Source: Rhodanobacter sp. (GTDB lineage Bacteria; Pseudomonadota; Gammaproteobacteria; Xanthomonadales; Rhodanobacteraceae). Taken from it: a stretch of DNA of 38,319 nucleotides. Each line of letters opens with the position of its first letter. Position 1 is the first letter of the stretch. The notes beneath the pieces were generated by a model, which saw only the letters and a program-made list of their open reading frames with translations, searched no databases and was not told the origin of the DNA. Shown here one piece after another: positions 38,242-38,319 of this stretch. The DNA lies in assembly GCA_031274955.1 (NCBI GenBank), contig JAISPQ010000062.1, positions 1 through 38,319 on the forward strand, in the 5' to 3' direction. Both the position numbers and the translations under genes were made by a program.

Positions 38242-38292
38242 CGGATCGACGCCTTGCGGCGCCGATCCGCGGGCGATCCATCCATGGATCGC
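38242..38292. repeat. Two tandem hairpins at the right edge
   Basis: CGGATCG/CGATCCG (38242-38269) and GCGATCCAT-CC-ATGGATCGC (38273-38292) are consecutive palindromes sharing GATC, in the gap after tRNA-Gln. They look like a REP-type unit. Confidence 0.45.
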
Positions 38293-38319
38293 ACTCATGC
38301 CGTCTGTTGACGGCCTGAT

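Overview
The window looks like part of a gammaproteobacterial chromosome, most likely Lysobacterales (Xanthomonadales). The right third carries TamA/TamB, PrfA, HemA, a TPR lipoprotein, LolB, IspE and tRNA-Gln(UUG) in an arrangement typical of that group, with high GC and many short interspersed palindromes. No species can be named from the sequence alone.

Layout. (1) 1-1654: transposase wreckage, an IS200-type fragment and a frameshifted ISL3-family transposase. (2) 1802-7620, plus strand, lower GC: an ATP-grasp ligase, a LanB-like protein that has only the tRNA-dependent aminoacyl-transfer half, a small pentapeptide-repeat protein and a fold-III PLP amino acid decarboxylase. (3) 7760-14399, minus strand, convergent with (2): nine tightly packed, mostly translationally coupled genes, namely an acyl-CoA-dehydrogenase-like protein, a ketosynthase-III-like protein, an unknown protein, a LolD-type ATPase, a lipoprotein, a FtsX/LolE-type permease, a LolA-like periplasmic protein and two hotdog dehydratase-like proteins. 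Units 2 and 3 share insertion-sequence remnants as borders and together look like an unusual biosynthetic island: a peptide/amino-acid module facing an acyl-chain and envelope-export module. This is my best candidate for an undescribed system. The product is not predictable from the sequence.

(4) 14440-20911: an IS1595-type remnant, then a Mu-like transposition module (MuB ATPase, MuA transposase with a complete DDE triad, and three small early genes) between inverted clusters of CCGCAA boxes. It is interrupted by an IS110/IS1111-type element whose transposase has lost the first Asp of its DEDD site, and it contains a fragment of a phage head-maturation protease. (5) 20556-21309: no gene, but strong hairpins and iteron-like repeats. 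(6) 21310-24138: a secreted CSLREA/beta-helix protein with tandem repeats and an IPTL-CTERM type sorting tail.

(7) 24416-25215: a small ribbon-helix-helix-like two-gene unit with palindromic operators, and one weak ORF. (8) 25212-38319: conserved chromosome. TamA and TamB serve outer membrane protein/lipid transport; prfA, an SH3-domain gene and hemA follow on the minus strand. Divergently, TPR lipoprotein-lolB-ispE form an overlapping operon ending at tRNA-Gln. Several REP-like palindromes lie in the intergenic gaps.
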